DNA from: Moniliophthora roreri
Lineage: Eukaryota; Basidiomycota; Agaricomycetes; Agaricales; Marasmiaceae
NCBI GenBank assembly: GCA_001466705.2
Contig: LATX02000188.1
Coordinates: forward strand, 1 to 64,000
DNA length: 64,000 nt
Direction: 5' to 3'
In this document: piece by piece, positions 1 through 11,703 of the stretch
Position numbering within the stretch: position 1 is the stretch's first letter
Layout: the number at the start of each line of letters is the position of its first letter
Notes under the pieces: generated by a model
What the model was told of the DNA's origin: nothing
Database searches by the model: none
Seen by the model: only the letters and a program-made list of their open reading frames with translations
Position numbers and translations under genes: made by a program

Positions 1-94
1 GCACCTCTACAACCCTCCAGGTTATAACAAGCTCTCGTACAAATGTGAGTTGAGCACACTCCACTGCGCTTTACGTCTCCGTTCTGTCTCAACA
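1..94 (+). repeat. Copia 5' LTR, 3' end only
   Basis: This is the last 94 bases of the 5' long terminal repeat of a Ty1/Copia element; the rest lies left of the window. It aligns with the end of the 3' LTR (about 10008-10101), ends in TCAACA, and is followed directly by a primer-binding site. The alignment has a few substitutions and small indels around positions 15-35. Confidence 0.85.
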
Positions 95-107
95 GGTTAT
101 GGGCCCC
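95..107 (+). promoter_or_regulatory. Copia primer-binding site (half-tRNA iMet type)
   Basis: GGTTATGGGCCCC starts at the first base after the LTR. Its first 12 bases are the reverse complement of the anticodon arm of eukaryotic initiator tRNA-Met (GGGCCCAUAACC), not of a tRNA 3' end. This is the arrangement known for Drosophila copia, where a cleaved half tRNA primes minus-strand DNA. The site recurs at 1191 and 2090. Confidence 0.7.
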
Positions 108-816
108 GCATCGACAACTGTGTTAATGGACACTCATTCTCATTGGTCAATGTTGAATGGGACCATTACTCTTGTCAAGCGCTCGTAACCCGAGATCTTG
201 CAAGAGGTACCTGTGTAGTCGACACCTTAACTGGCATTAGACCACAATCACAGGTTCTAGATGGTCTTTGATTTGCTTGGAGGAGAGGTCAAGTTTCTCT
301 TGCTTAATTAGTAGACTTTAAGCCCAGTAAAGCGGCTTCTAACGTATATACAAAATTCATTCCCCTGTATTCGGAATTACCCGGATTACAGGCAGAACCA
401 ACTGTTGGCCTTATTTCCTTAATTGGAACATGGGTTAGCTCATTCAGCAATAAACCGGTAGTCATCCCGGTGAGCTGGAGGGTCACACAACTGGGTTCTG
501 GCACCTAGATAGAACGGCCTTGTGCTAAAGCCTTTATCTATGGAAGGGGTCGTTTATATAATTACGTATCATTTTCGTAAATAGTCCCCCTGATTGCCTA
601 TAAGTCCCTTAAACGTCTTCTTAAGGATTTGATGGATCTGGCGGATCAGGATCCTTAAAATCAAACCTTATTTAGACTTTCATTTGCAATCAGATTTTGT
701 AAATACCATTTAAACATATGAGGATTCATTAGCATTCTTGTCGATAAAGGCTCCATATACCTAAAAGTCAAACCAGCACTTACGCCCTCCTTTCCTATAG
801 CCTTTTATCAATAACA
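108..816 (+). other. Copia untranslated leader
   Basis: This roughly 700-base stretch lies between the primer site and the gag ATG and has no credible ORF. Parts recur at 1204-1553 and, with an internal deletion, at 2103-2264. It probably holds packaging and dimerisation signals; none can be named from sequence. Confidence 0.6.
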
Positions 817-1100
817 ATGTCTAACTCCAATCAATCTCGTATTCCCCAAGTCTCTCTCGTTGACCCAACAACTGTCCGAATTCGAAACTTGGATGATGGT
901 GTCGGCATTCCGGTTTACAGTTACCATCCTTTGGAATTACTTGAACCAGTTCAAGTTTTTGATACTTCTGTTGGCAATACATCGGGATTATCGGTTGTTC
1001 CAGTCTTTAATGGTGACGACTTCAGAGAATGGAAGCGCAAAGTCTTGGCATATCTCAATTTGGCTAAAGCGGCTTATGCCCTTACCAATACAATGCCTGT
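817..1100 (+). pseudogene. Copia gag, N-terminal fragment
   Basis: An ATG at 817 opens a Gag N-terminus (starts MSNSNQSRIP) of 94 codons, containing the FREWKRKVLAYL segment usual at the start of Copia Gag capsid domains. It is cut by the gap base at 1101, after which the sequence jumps back to an LTR end. A second copy of this N-terminus begins at 2265. The start is chosen because both copies share it, 20-30 bases after a pyrimidine-rich stretch. Confidence 0.7.
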
Positions 1101-1101
1101 N

Positions 1102-1553
1102 CTACAACCTTCAAGGTTCTCCACAAGCTCTTGTACAAATGTGAGTTGAGCACACTCCACTGTGCTTTACGTCTCCGTTCTGTCTCAACAGGTTATGGGC
1201 CCCGCATCGACAACTGTGTTAATGGACACTCATTCTCATTGGTCAATGTTGAATGGGACCATTACTCTTGTCAAGTGCTCGTAACCCGAGATCTTGCAAG
1301 AGGTACCTGTGTAGTCGACGCCTTAACTGGCATTAGACCACAATCACAGGTTCTAGATGGTCTTTGATTTGCTTGGAGGGATGGTCAAGTTTTTCTTTCT
1401 TTATTAGTAGACTTTAAGCCCAGTAAAGCGGCTTCTAACGTATATACAAAATTCATTCCCCTGTATTCGGAATTACCCGGATTACAGGCAGAACCAACTG
1501 TTGGCCTTATTTCCTTAATTGGAACATGGGTTAGCTCATTCAGCAATAAACCG
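1102..1553 (+). repeat. Second copy of Copia LTR end, primer site and leader
   Basis: Between two gap bases lies a near copy of about 9-514: the LTR end (to 1190), the primer site at 1191 and part of the leader. It differs from the first copy by scattered substitutions and small indels, so it is either another genomic copy or an allelic contig placed in a gap. Confidence 0.75.
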
Positions 1554-1554
1554 N

Positions 1555-2089
1555 AAACTAAAGATTTTTCGACGCGTCAGGCACCTTGGAGAAGACCCGG
1601 ACGACGGCTCCAAACCACCTTGAATATACGGCTATATCTCGTGAGTCGACCCTAGAGCACTGTTATCCTTACACTAAACATTCTATGTGCCGCAGCTCGC
1701 CATGTTGTTAGAGTGACCCTCCTCGTTCATAGCAGAAGGCTGAAGACTGTTGGAGTTGGGCAGAGGGTTAGGGCAGAGGGTATCGGTCACTCGTGTGGGC
1801 ACAGTCGGGGTTTGAGATAGACAAGGTCTTTCGGTACGTAAGTTGTACTCAGTAGCACCTATAATGTATTCTATAACGTCATCAATATATACCTAATTAT
1901 CAGACACTATCAGACACGACCAGACGAAAACCGACGCCTAATAGAGCCTTTCGAAGGCTACCTAAGAAACGTCTAATAATGTCAGATAGCGTCGGATAAC
2001 GTCCGAATTATTCCGGGTTAAGGACACTATCGGACATTATCTGACGCTATCAGACAAAGTTGGGCGTTGTCTGATAAAACCTCACTGGG
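1555..2089. other. Unidentified sequence with TCAGACA-like repeats
   Basis: I see no ORF or known element here. The right half (about 1890-2085) is packed with variants of TATCAGACAC and GTCTGATAA in both orientations, like a degenerate short-period satellite. It runs straight into the Copia primer site at 2090 with no LTR end between them. Confidence 0.4.
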
Positions 2090-2264
2090 GGTTATGGGCC
2101 CCGCATCGACAACTGTGTTAATGGACACTCATTCTCATTGGTCAATGTTGAATGGGACTATTACTCTTGTCAAGCGCTCGTAACCCGAGATCTTGCAAGA
2201 GGTACCTGTGTAGTCGACGCCTTAACTGGCATCCCTCCTTTCCTATAGCCTTTTATCGATAACA
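2090..2264 (+). repeat. Copia primer site and shortened leader
   Basis: This is a third copy of GGTTATGGGCCCC plus leader, joined at about 2232 to the last bases of the leader just before gag. Roughly 550 bases of leader are missing relative to 108-816. No LTR end precedes it. Confidence 0.7.
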
Positions 2265-4917
2265 ATGTCTAACTCCAATCAACAACGTATCCCCCAAGTC
2301 TCTCTTGCTGATAACACTGTCCGAATTCGAAACTCGGATGATGGTGTCGGCATTCCAGTTTACAGTTACCATCCTTTGGAATTACTTGAACCAATTCAAG
2401 TATTTGATACTTCTGTTGGCAATACATTATGCCCTTACCAATAGTTACGGACACTGACAGCCGCTTCCACGAAGACGGCAGTGAGGACTATACCTTCACG
2501 TCAAAGAATGGAAAACCTCTAACGCCCAAGCTCTTGGCCTTTTTCAGCTTAAATTGAGTCCTACTTTGCAGTGGATTATCAAAGATACTGCTAAACAAAC
2601 ATGGGACACTTTGAAAGCTGAATATGACGTACCAAGCCTTCTGGAAATATTTACCTTTTTCCAAAGTCTCGTCATGGCATGTACTGCCAAAGGCCAAAAT
2701 CCTGATCATAGTGCCAATCTCATCAGACAATGTGTTGTGAAATTGTCTGAGAATGATTTCCCCGTTCCCTCCAATTTCCAAGCAATGTTCCTTCTTAACT
2801 CTCTTCCCAAGTCATATGAAGGAGTTAAAACCCAGATGTTTGTCTCCAACAAAGGGAAGGATCTTACCTTCGACAATATCCTTCCCTTCATCAAACAAGA
2901 ATATAATAGGTGACACATGGATGGGGTTGCCGCTTATGCCACTCGGATCTCTGGTGTCCAACGATACACTGGTCAGAGCCCGAATTGGAATGGACAGAAG
3001 AAGTTCCGTCCTCACAATCCTAATCCAAATTCTGGTAAACCAAATAATCAAAACCAGAACGCTGGGAACAAAGGGAACAAAGGCAAACAGCCTGTGCAAC
3101 CCCAACAAAATCAACAGAAATCTGATGGGAAGAAGAATAACAAGAAGAAGTCAAACAAAAGAGGAAAAGGGAAAAAGCCTAATGGAGCAATCTCAGTCAT
3201 GATGGCTGAAATCACAGACTTGCCTCAAAAGGAAGAACCTCAAACTCCCAAAGAGGAAAAATCTTCCGATGATGGCAAAGTTCCGACTAAATGCGTCAAC
3301 CATTTCTGCACTAGTCCAGACAAGACTGTCTATGGTATCTTTACAACTGGACGAAATCGCAAAACTTGGTATGTCTGCAAGCAATGCTACAATATGCATT
3401 CCCATTCCTTCGCTAGGCAGAAAATTCTCCAAAAGGCAGTACTAGTACGCCTTCCTATTGATGAGAAGGCATATGCTTTTCTTCAAGGAGATTTTCAGCT
3501 CAGCAAAACTTTCACCGTCCTTGAAATGGATAAAATTCCTCCCAAGACTTCTCCCATTACTCAGGATGAAGTCAATATTGGAGATATTTTTCTGTCAGAA
3601 TCATTTGAACATATTTTCAGTAATCTTCCATCCGGAAAACATCTTATGAAACACAAGTACCCTAACCAGGTACGAGATGTTATTCCAACCGAAACTTTGG
3701 AGTCCGCTGTTCCTCGAAATCCTATTAATAGATTCGAGAACAAACAACCTCACAAATCGGACCATGGTCGTGCCATAAGGAGATGGTCACGATTCATGGA
3801 AGCCAAAATACAGGCCTGGATTCCGAAATCTCAATATGATCCAACAATGATTCCAATGCCCGAGAATGTTAAATTCCACATTGAGCTTCTAAATAATAAT
3901 CCGTCTATTGATTCAACACTTTTTGCATCACATCGATTTGCAAAAATAATACTTGATTTAATAGAAACTAAAAAGGATTATATACGAAATAGAGCTCAAC
4001 AACTTGGACATGACTACAAGAAGCAACCTGCCATTGTTGACTTCTTAGACTCATTGGACGTTTATGCAAAGTATCCACAATCAACTTCCTTTGCCCCTCA
4101 TTCCACTCCAATTTCTTTTTGCTCAGAAGCCTGTCATAAATGTACGTGGCGAGATGAATGCCATACAGAATTTTGTGGCATGGGACTCTGGCAAATGGCC
4201 AATCATGATGATACTGGTGACAAATATTGGATCTTCTTCACACGGATCAGAAACACTTTGTTCCAACTCCGTGATCCGATAGAACCACTCGTGGAGGTTC
4301 TAAACTGTGTTGTGACGAATGAACAAAATCTCTACTCCAGAAATTATTTCAAAATGGAATTCCATCGTCACCCTTCAGCAGTTTGTAAAGAAGATTGCCA
4401 ACGTTGCACCAGTGGACTACCAAGGCATATCACATACCTTAGTAAGGGGGAGTACAAATTTAATCAAATCGCTCCAGGAAAATACGTTCATGAAGATCCA
4501 GATCACTCTGCGATCAAAGCAGGTGAACGGTTCAAATTTGGTGATCACCCTGTCGATTATATTGATTGGAATACACCAAATCCACCCAGAGCACCAACCC
4601 CCAAACTAAACCAAGACTTCAAAACAGTCTTCTGTGTTACATGCAATTATCCACATTATCTTGATAATTGGCCAGTCGCTGCTACTTGTATTCCAATCAT
4701 GTTTAACTCTGTCCAAGAAGGCTTCTCTCCAAAACGTAATCCACGCGGCTTTAACAATAAATCTATTAAAAAGCCATTTACGGAAGCTCTTTCTTCAGCA
4801 GACGATCCAATTCTCCTTAAAGACTCTTGGAAGAAGGAGAAAGATTATGCCGAAACATGGTTGAACAAGGAAAGAAACAACGAAGTCTGGGATTCTCTTA
4901 ATCCCAAAAATCCTTAG
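2265..4917 (+). pseudogene. Copia gag region, decayed
   Basis: The start matches the gag ATG at 817. A 92-base deletion (equivalent to 983-1074) removes part of the capsid domain. From about 2428 the frame is the one used by the whole element. Residues from 2500 to 2910 form a UBN2/Retrotran_gag-like capsid domain (TLQWIIKDTAKQTWDTLKAE and following). Next come an Asn/Gln/Lys-rich basic tract (about 2985-3180) and a long unrecognised region to 4917 with Cys/His clusters near 3297-3400, 4120-4180 and 4385-4420. No classical CCHC knuckle is seen. In-frame stops are TGA at 2911 (consistent with CGA) and TAG at 4915. The stretch 2444-2500 reads as a non-reversed complement. The product would be the structural Gag protein; this copy cannot make it. 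Confidence 0.75.
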
Positions 4918-5094
4918 AATGCAAGACTTCCTCCGAAACCCCAAGAACGCCCTATTGTCAAGAAGTCCGAGAAGGAACTTCAGGAACAGCGAAAGAAGAT
5001 CGCCCAAATGTTCCAAGACAAGGGATTAGCTGCCGAACACTGATGTGACTCACTGGCATGTCAAGCTAAACACTCTGATGTCATTGACAAGTGA

Positions 5095-8000
5095 ATGGGA
5101 AAAAGACCATATCGATCAGCAACCATGGCTGATGATATTCGGATCAAATCTAAGGAAGAATCAGCGGCAATTCAAAAAGAATTAGAAAAGAACCGGCAAA
5201 CTACTAAAGACTTCTTTGGTAATATTTCCAAATGTTTCCCTACAATCCAGTCTAATCTCTTGCCACAGGTGAAAATTGGTGACAAAATGTTCCAATTTGT
5301 CAAAGAACCGACTCCACCTCCTTACGGGTTTAACGTTGGGGAAAACACTTTTAGGAAAATAACCAAAAAGGAAGCCTGCAATATGGGTTTAGAACATTTT
5401 GGGGATAGGAAACTCTTCCAACCCAAACCAGTTCGACCTCAAACTCCTTACTGTCTGAAAGGAGATACCCTTGAGGTTCCCAATATTGACATAGAGGCAC
5501 CATCACCGCCTCCTAAACCAGTAATGCCGGATCTGGGAATAAATATTTCTTCCATAATGGTAAATAATCCTCAACCGGAAGTACCCAAATTTATTCAAGG
5601 TTCTTCAAACATCCAAGCTCGTGTTGATATCAACATTGCGGATGTTGTTCCTCTTGATGATAAAGATTCTCAAGGGAAAAATGGAGGGAAGAACCTAAGT
5701 TTGGGAGACTTTGATAAAGAAGATTGGGACGAAAATTATAATGATTACATTCATAACGAAGCGGACTACTACGATTGGTATGATCTAATTGATCTTAAGA
5801 GCAGCATCACTAATGAATTACTAGAAATGAACATTGATTCCGAGCAATCATCAGCGCTCAATGAACAATTTCTTTCTAATTCTGTAAATAGTAACATTGT
5901 ACAATGTATGATGACTAAAATTAGTGATAAAAATGTTGTATCTGTAGAACCACAAACAAATGAATGGGCTCTTGATACTGCTGCAACCAATCATATAACA
6001 CCTTTTAAGTCCGATTTCCTCGAGTTAAATGAAATTCCTACAAGACCCAAGCAAATCATTGGAGTCACTGGCTTGGATGTCATAACTCATCAAGGAACTG
6101 TAATCATTTGTCATACCAATTCACTTGGAGAAACCCATACGGTCAAACTTTATCTGGTGTTCTATTGGCCTAAAGCAAATCATAGACTTCTAGCTGGGAA
6201 TAAATCTATCGTAAATGGTTACGATATTAAATATTCGTTCCCAGAAACCTCTATAATTATGAAAGCTAATGGTAAACTCTTTATGTCGCTGTTTGCGAAA
6301 CCAGAAAGAGATGGGTATACTTACCTACATGCTTTATCTGTCAAGCAGAATGAAGCAGTTACCATTCTTGCTTTCAAGATTAAATCAACTGATCCTGTAA
6401 TTGCTCATAACAGATTTGGTCATATACCTTATCGTGTATTGACAAACTGTATGAAGCATTGTAAAGGATTTTCCATTGAGAAACAAGGATCTAAAAAGTC
6501 TTTGTGTAAGGGATGTGCTGAAGGAGGAACAGCATCTAAACCTTACCATAGTTCTCAAAAGTGTAAAGATAATATCCTAGAACTTATTCATATGGATATT
6601 AAGGAATTTCCTATTAATTCTTACCACCAAAATCGTTATACCTTAGTTCTAATTGATGACCATTCCTCAGTAGGATGGATTTATCACCAACAAACTAAGA
6701 ATCAATTTGAAACACTTACCAGCTTTAAATGCTTTCGTGCTTTAACTGAAAAGCAAACTGGTAAAACAATTAAATGTGTTCAAACTGATCATGGTGGAGA
6801 ATTTTTTGGAAACGAGTTCCAAACATATCTTAAAGATAATGGAATTCAAATGTGAAATTCAGCTCCTCATATACATCAACAGCAAGGAAGAGTCTAATGT
6901 TCAATTCGTACTCTTGCGGAAAAAGCAGAAAAATTCCGCAATCATGCCTCCTTACTACAATCTGGGTGGGAATTCATGATGAATAACGCTGTACATGTAT
7001 ATAATCGCACTCCAAATAAACGCTTAGAGTGGAAAACTCCAACCGAAATCTATAGTAAGAAAGTACCTGATGTTTCTTATTTCCGAACACCAGGATGTTC
7101 AGTGTATGTCTTTATTCATAAAGAACAATGCAAGAACAAACTTTCGAAGAAAATGGAATGTATGACATTCTTAGATTACACTCCTAACACTAAAGGATAT
7201 CAGTTTATGTGACAGGATAAGACAATATTTACGGCTGCTCAAGCAGACTTCAATGAAGAAGATTTTCCGTACTCGTCAAATTCAGTTGATCGAACCTTAC
7301 AATCAACCAATGGAATCTTATCTATTCCTTTTACTGGTATAAATCGACCACGATCTGATAATGATGATGACGGTCATCAAAATCACGATCAAGGGGGAGG
7401 AAATGATGATGATGACAATCATTCTGATTTCCCTCAACCTAATCATCCCAACGGAGGTAATGATCCTGTGGATCATCATCAGAACCAGAATGATGGTGAG
7501 GATCAATCACGACCTAAAAATACTGCACCGCCACAAAACTCAATAGATTCTGAAATTAATAATATTAACAGGAGAATGCGACAAAGGGTACAGATGTTTG
7601 ACCCAAATCAACATCAACAAAGTCGTCCTAAAAGACAGACTCATGTACCACAGCGGTATGGAGACGCAATGGGTTGTATGCCTATCCGAGATAGACTACG
7701 TCTACGTACATATAACAACTTACCTGATTCTAATGATCAAGGTGATAGTCCTGATCAAGAATTCATACAAGGTAGTAGTCGTGACCATGAGCAGGAAATT
7801 CCACCTGCTGAACATCAAATTCAACAGTCAAATGAGGATGAAATGGAACAAGATCATGATCAAATAGAAATTGATCGAAGTCCACCTCAGACTGATGATG
7901 AAATGGTCAATTATGTACAAATTCTTTCTCAGGAAGGGGGAGTTCATTACCTTGATTATATTATGGCATCAGCATTGTCTATTGACAACATACGTCAATG

Positions 8001-9543
8001 GCAATACAAAGACATTCTAACTCTGTCAAAAGATGAACAGAAGAAATGGATGGCTGCATGTCATGACGAACTCAAGTCACTACAAGAACGCAACGTTTAC
8101 AAACTTGTAGATTTACCTCAAGGTCGAAAAGCGATAAAATCCAGATGGGTTTTTGACGTCAAAACAGATGGCTGTTATAAGGCACGACTTGTAGCTAAAG
8201 GTTTCTCACAAGTCGAAGGAATAGATTATGACAAATTGTTCTCTCCTGTAGTACACTTTGAAACCGTTCGCGTATTACTTGCACTAGCCGCTCTTGAGGA
8301 TTGGGAAATCCAAGCGCTAGATGTCAAAACAGCCTTTCTCTATAGTGAACTTGACAAGGAGATTTACATGGAACAACCACAAGGATTCATCAAAGGTTCA
8401 AATAAAGTTTGGTTATTACGCCATGCATTATATGGTTTAAAACAAGCCTCTTTATCATGGTGGTACCAATGCACTAAATCCATGGCAAAACTAGGATTTA
8501 AGCGCTGTATATCAGACGCTGGTGTATATTACTTTATACGTGGAAATGATATAATCATTGCCATCGTATATGTAGATGATGCAATTTTCATGGGTTCAAA
8601 TTCTAGCCTTCTTCATTCCAAGAAGAAAGAGTTCATGAAAATATGGGAATGTAGAGATTTAGGCGAACCTAGAGAATTCCTACGAATGCGGATTATTTGA
8701 GATCGTAAGCGACGTACTCTATCACTTAATCAAAGTGACTATCTCGAGAAAATCATTAAACACTTTGGTATGGAAAACGCCAATCCTACTCATACTCCAT
8801 TACCTGCCGGTTACAAACCTACAGCTAATAAAGGAGAAGCGAACTCTACAATTAGATCCCAATTCCAATCAGTGATCAGATCACTTCTATATCTATGCTT
8901 AGGTACCCAACCAGATATTACCTTTCCGGTAATCAAACTTTCGCAATATGGGACAAATCCTACTCAGGAGCATCTCAACAAGGCGAAATATATTATTCAA
9001 TACCTAATTGGAACCCGCAAATATTCCCTTACTTACAAAGATAAGCAAGGAGAACAAGGTTTCATAGCATATGCCGATTCTGACTGGGCTACAGATGAAG
9101 ACACTAGAGTCTCACAAACAGGTTATCTCATTAACTTCGCTTGTGCTCCAGTCTTCTGGGTTTCACAAAAACAGAAATCCGTAGCATTATCCAGTACTGA
9201 AGCCAAATATATGGCTTTATCTGACTGTGCTAGACAGATCAAATGGATAATTAATCTATTCTCTGAAATCAAATATCCTATAGCAAAACTACCATTGCTT
9301 AGTGATAATCAAGGTGCTATCTTCATCAGTAAAAATCAAGTTACTGAAAAACGAACAAAGCACATTGATATTAAATATCATCATATTGAAGAATGTGTTG
9401 CCAAGAAGAAAGTAGAAGTATTCTTCATCCCCACAAATCAACAACCTGCGGATCTTATGACGAAGAATCTACCTTGGGACAAATTTCAACGCCACAGAGA
9501 ATTTCTTGGCCTTACATTCTTTAAGACCGATTCCTCCATATAG
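5095..9543 (+). pseudogene. Copia pol (protease, integrase, RT, RNase H), decayed
   Basis: This continues gag in the same frame after TGA stops at 5041 and 5092. Domains in order are as follows. The protease centre LDTAATNH is near 5970; the usual Gly is Ala. The GAG-pre-integrase HHCC zinc motif lies about 6400-6525 (HNRFGH, then CKGC). The integrase core has its first Asp in HMDIKE and its second in QTDHGGEF; the third acidic position falls on TAA at 6895. The RVT_2 reverse transcriptase lies about 8080-8690 with YVDD intact at 8569-8580. Copia RNase H lies about 9060-9480 (ADSDWA, SSTEAKY, DNQGA). Further stops are TGA at 6853, 7210 and 8698. There is no frameshift from about 2428 to the terminal TAG at 9541. 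Gag-Pol order with integrase before RT defines Ty1/Copia. Confidence 0.88.
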
Positions 9544-9574
9544 CTCAATCACTACAAAGTTTATCACAAACTTA

Positions 9575-9585
9575 GTGAGGGGGAG
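9575..9585 (+). promoter_or_regulatory. Copia polypurine tract
   Basis: GTGAGGGGGAG abuts the TG of the 3' LTR and is the expected plus-strand primer. Confidence 0.75.
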
Positions 9586-10101
9586 TGTTGAAGCACTGTA
9601 CCTGTACTATACTAAACTAGGTACATTAGGTACATTAGTTATTGTATTACTTGTGTCTGTGATCAACTACGGAACTTACAAAGTACGTTCCTGAGCTTCT
9701 CTGGAGCTTGCACTACAGTCATAGGAGTGCTCCCTTGTCCAGTAGGAGTATTGTAGCCTCATGCACAATACAGTAGAACACATGTAGAATTCATGTATAG
9801 TTCCTTCCGCTGTCAGAGAATTGTATTGTGTCTTTCCAAGACACATTATTCTTGGATACTTCGTCTCACAAGTATTCAGTAGCTTACATCCATAGCTTAC
9901 TAGGTTTCACCATTTATCCACAGAACTTATCCTTTAGAGTAGTATAAAAGCCAGCATGTATGTAGCTACATTCCTTAGTTCAATTTACATTGACTACTCT
10001 GCACATCACACCTCTACAACCCTCAAGGTTCTAGCAAGCTCTTGTACAAATGTGAGTTGAGCACACTCCACTGCGCTTTACGTCTCCGTTCTGTCTCAAC
10101 A
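9586..10101 (+). repeat. Copia 3' LTR (516 bp)
   Basis: It begins TGTTGA and ends TCAACA, a perfect 6-base terminal inverted pair. The polypurine tract precedes it and its end matches positions 1-94. The base run after it starts ttgca; the matching left flank is outside the window, so a target duplication cannot be tested. Confidence 0.85.
9943..9949 (+). promoter_or_regulatory. TATA box in Copia LTR
   Basis: TATAAAA about 150 bases before the LTR end is the probable U3 promoter. Transcription would start about 30 bases on. Confidence 0.5.
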
Positions 10102-11560
10102 TTGCAGATGAAAGACGACGAGGTTGTTGAGTGCGCCAAGTTCACTCTACTGTTGGGTTCGCAGCAAGAGCAAATAAGCGCCTGAACGCTGTGCTAAGTT
10201 CACGTGCACAAGCGGAGCTTGAAATCTTTTTCTCTGGTATTTATTTGCAACGTTTCCATCTTAAACTTTCTATCTCGTCTTACCTTTTTGATTCGGTGCT
10301 CGAGCTGGTGGTACTGACTTCGCGATTGCCTGGTATTGGTGAGTATTCCTTTACCACTTCTTTTCACCATTTTTCTCTCTCAAGTGATGACCTTATTCTC
10401 TTCCCCGTCCTACACGACCATGCCGAGGAATAGAGGTTATCTGTTCGCAACAGATACGCGTTCTACGGAGCGCACAGTGTACTTGCCAGTGCCATTTAGT
10501 CTGATCCGCACTCCCTGTTCTCTTCTCGAAACATTTATGTGACATCGATCCTAACCTTTCCTTGCAGGTTACAGCACGGTCCAAATGACTCTGCCTCATG
10601 CATGAACACCTCAAAACGTGAGCATCCTTTCTCCTTCGTTTCATCCCCATACGCCCCTCTATAAGATGAAATATTCCGTTACATTCGCAGTTTCCACTCT
10701 AGCGTCCATTTAGTACTCCCCCAATGCGGAACATCTATATTCCCCCTCGGGTATCACATGTTGAATCCAATTAGCATGTGTCGAGCGTGGGCCGCTTTTT
10801 GGTGCGCTGGATGGGAGGCGGGGGTAGGCGCGATGCGGGCATGTAATGTCCTTCCTTTGGATGTCTGAACTTTTGATCTTCGATTTACACCTTTCATCTT
10901 TGAATCTTCCACTGACTATCTTTGTTTCAGGTTACTCAACGTTGGTGGCATTGAAGGTACATTGTTGTTATACTCTTTGTAGTAGGTAGCGTCGACTGAT
11001 TACAATAAGTATGGCCTATTCATAACAATCTCGATACCAAGCTTCCGATCTATCTTGTCACCATTGACTGATCTCACCCATGACAAAACGTACCCATTGT
11101 CTCCGTACGTCGCCGTACTGCTCTGAACTATTTGATTATACAAGACTCAAGAGGACGTGTCCGCGAAGACATTCTTGGTGAGTTGATTCGGATCGGACTA
11201 TGACCAAAAAAGGCTTCCAAATTTGGCAGTTTCGGGCAGATTCTGGGCGCTAAAACTTGCGGTGGTCACATTGTCACAGACCACCATCCGAATTATTGCT
11301 GTGAGGTCGCGGTCACAGGCCATCCGAACAATCAAAATACTTGCCCTGGTTATCGCGCGTCTCAGTCAGATTGTTGTTGCCTGGCAGAATAGGTAGTCTA
11401 TTCATGTATTCAACTTCAACCTGGACTTTGTTCCACTCAGCAACAATGAGCGGCCAGCTGGAAGGTCAAAACCCTACTGCCACCTCGATCCATGGCTGTT
11501 CAAACAATAAAGACCACTCTGGCTCGACGTCCCACGGGTCAGCCACTCAAGCGCCCGAAG
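10102..11560. other. Intergenic, no supported gene
   Basis: No conserved ORF is seen. Several splice-like junctions (for example GTGAG near 10340, TTGCAG near 10563, TTTCAG near 10928) could mark a decayed or non-coding multi-exon transcript, but no reading frame supports a protein. Confidence 0.4.
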
Positions 11561-11563
11561 ATG

Positions 11564-11570
11564 TATAAAA
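11564..11570 (+). promoter_or_regulatory. TATA box of secreted-protein gene
   Basis: TATAAAA lies 140 bases before the ATG at 11704, giving a predicted start site near 11595. Confidence 0.5.
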
Positions 11571-11703
11571 CCGAAGTCTCCAGCGGCTTATTTATTTATA
11601 TCGTTTGTGCACCCTTCGCCTCATTCCCATTGTCAGTTTGCGCTGGAACGCAAGTCTTATTTTCCCTTTCCTCAAACACAAAACCTTAATTTCTACTTCT
11701 ATC

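Noticed and set aside
50..271. 73-codon ORF starting in the Copia LTR end
   Set aside because: It lies across the LTR, primer site and leader, resembles no protein, and its recurrence at 1131 only reflects the repeated leader.
11605..11703. Upstream in-frame extension of the secreted protein
   Set aside because: It would bury the signal peptide 33 residues inside; 11704 gives a normal signal sequence.
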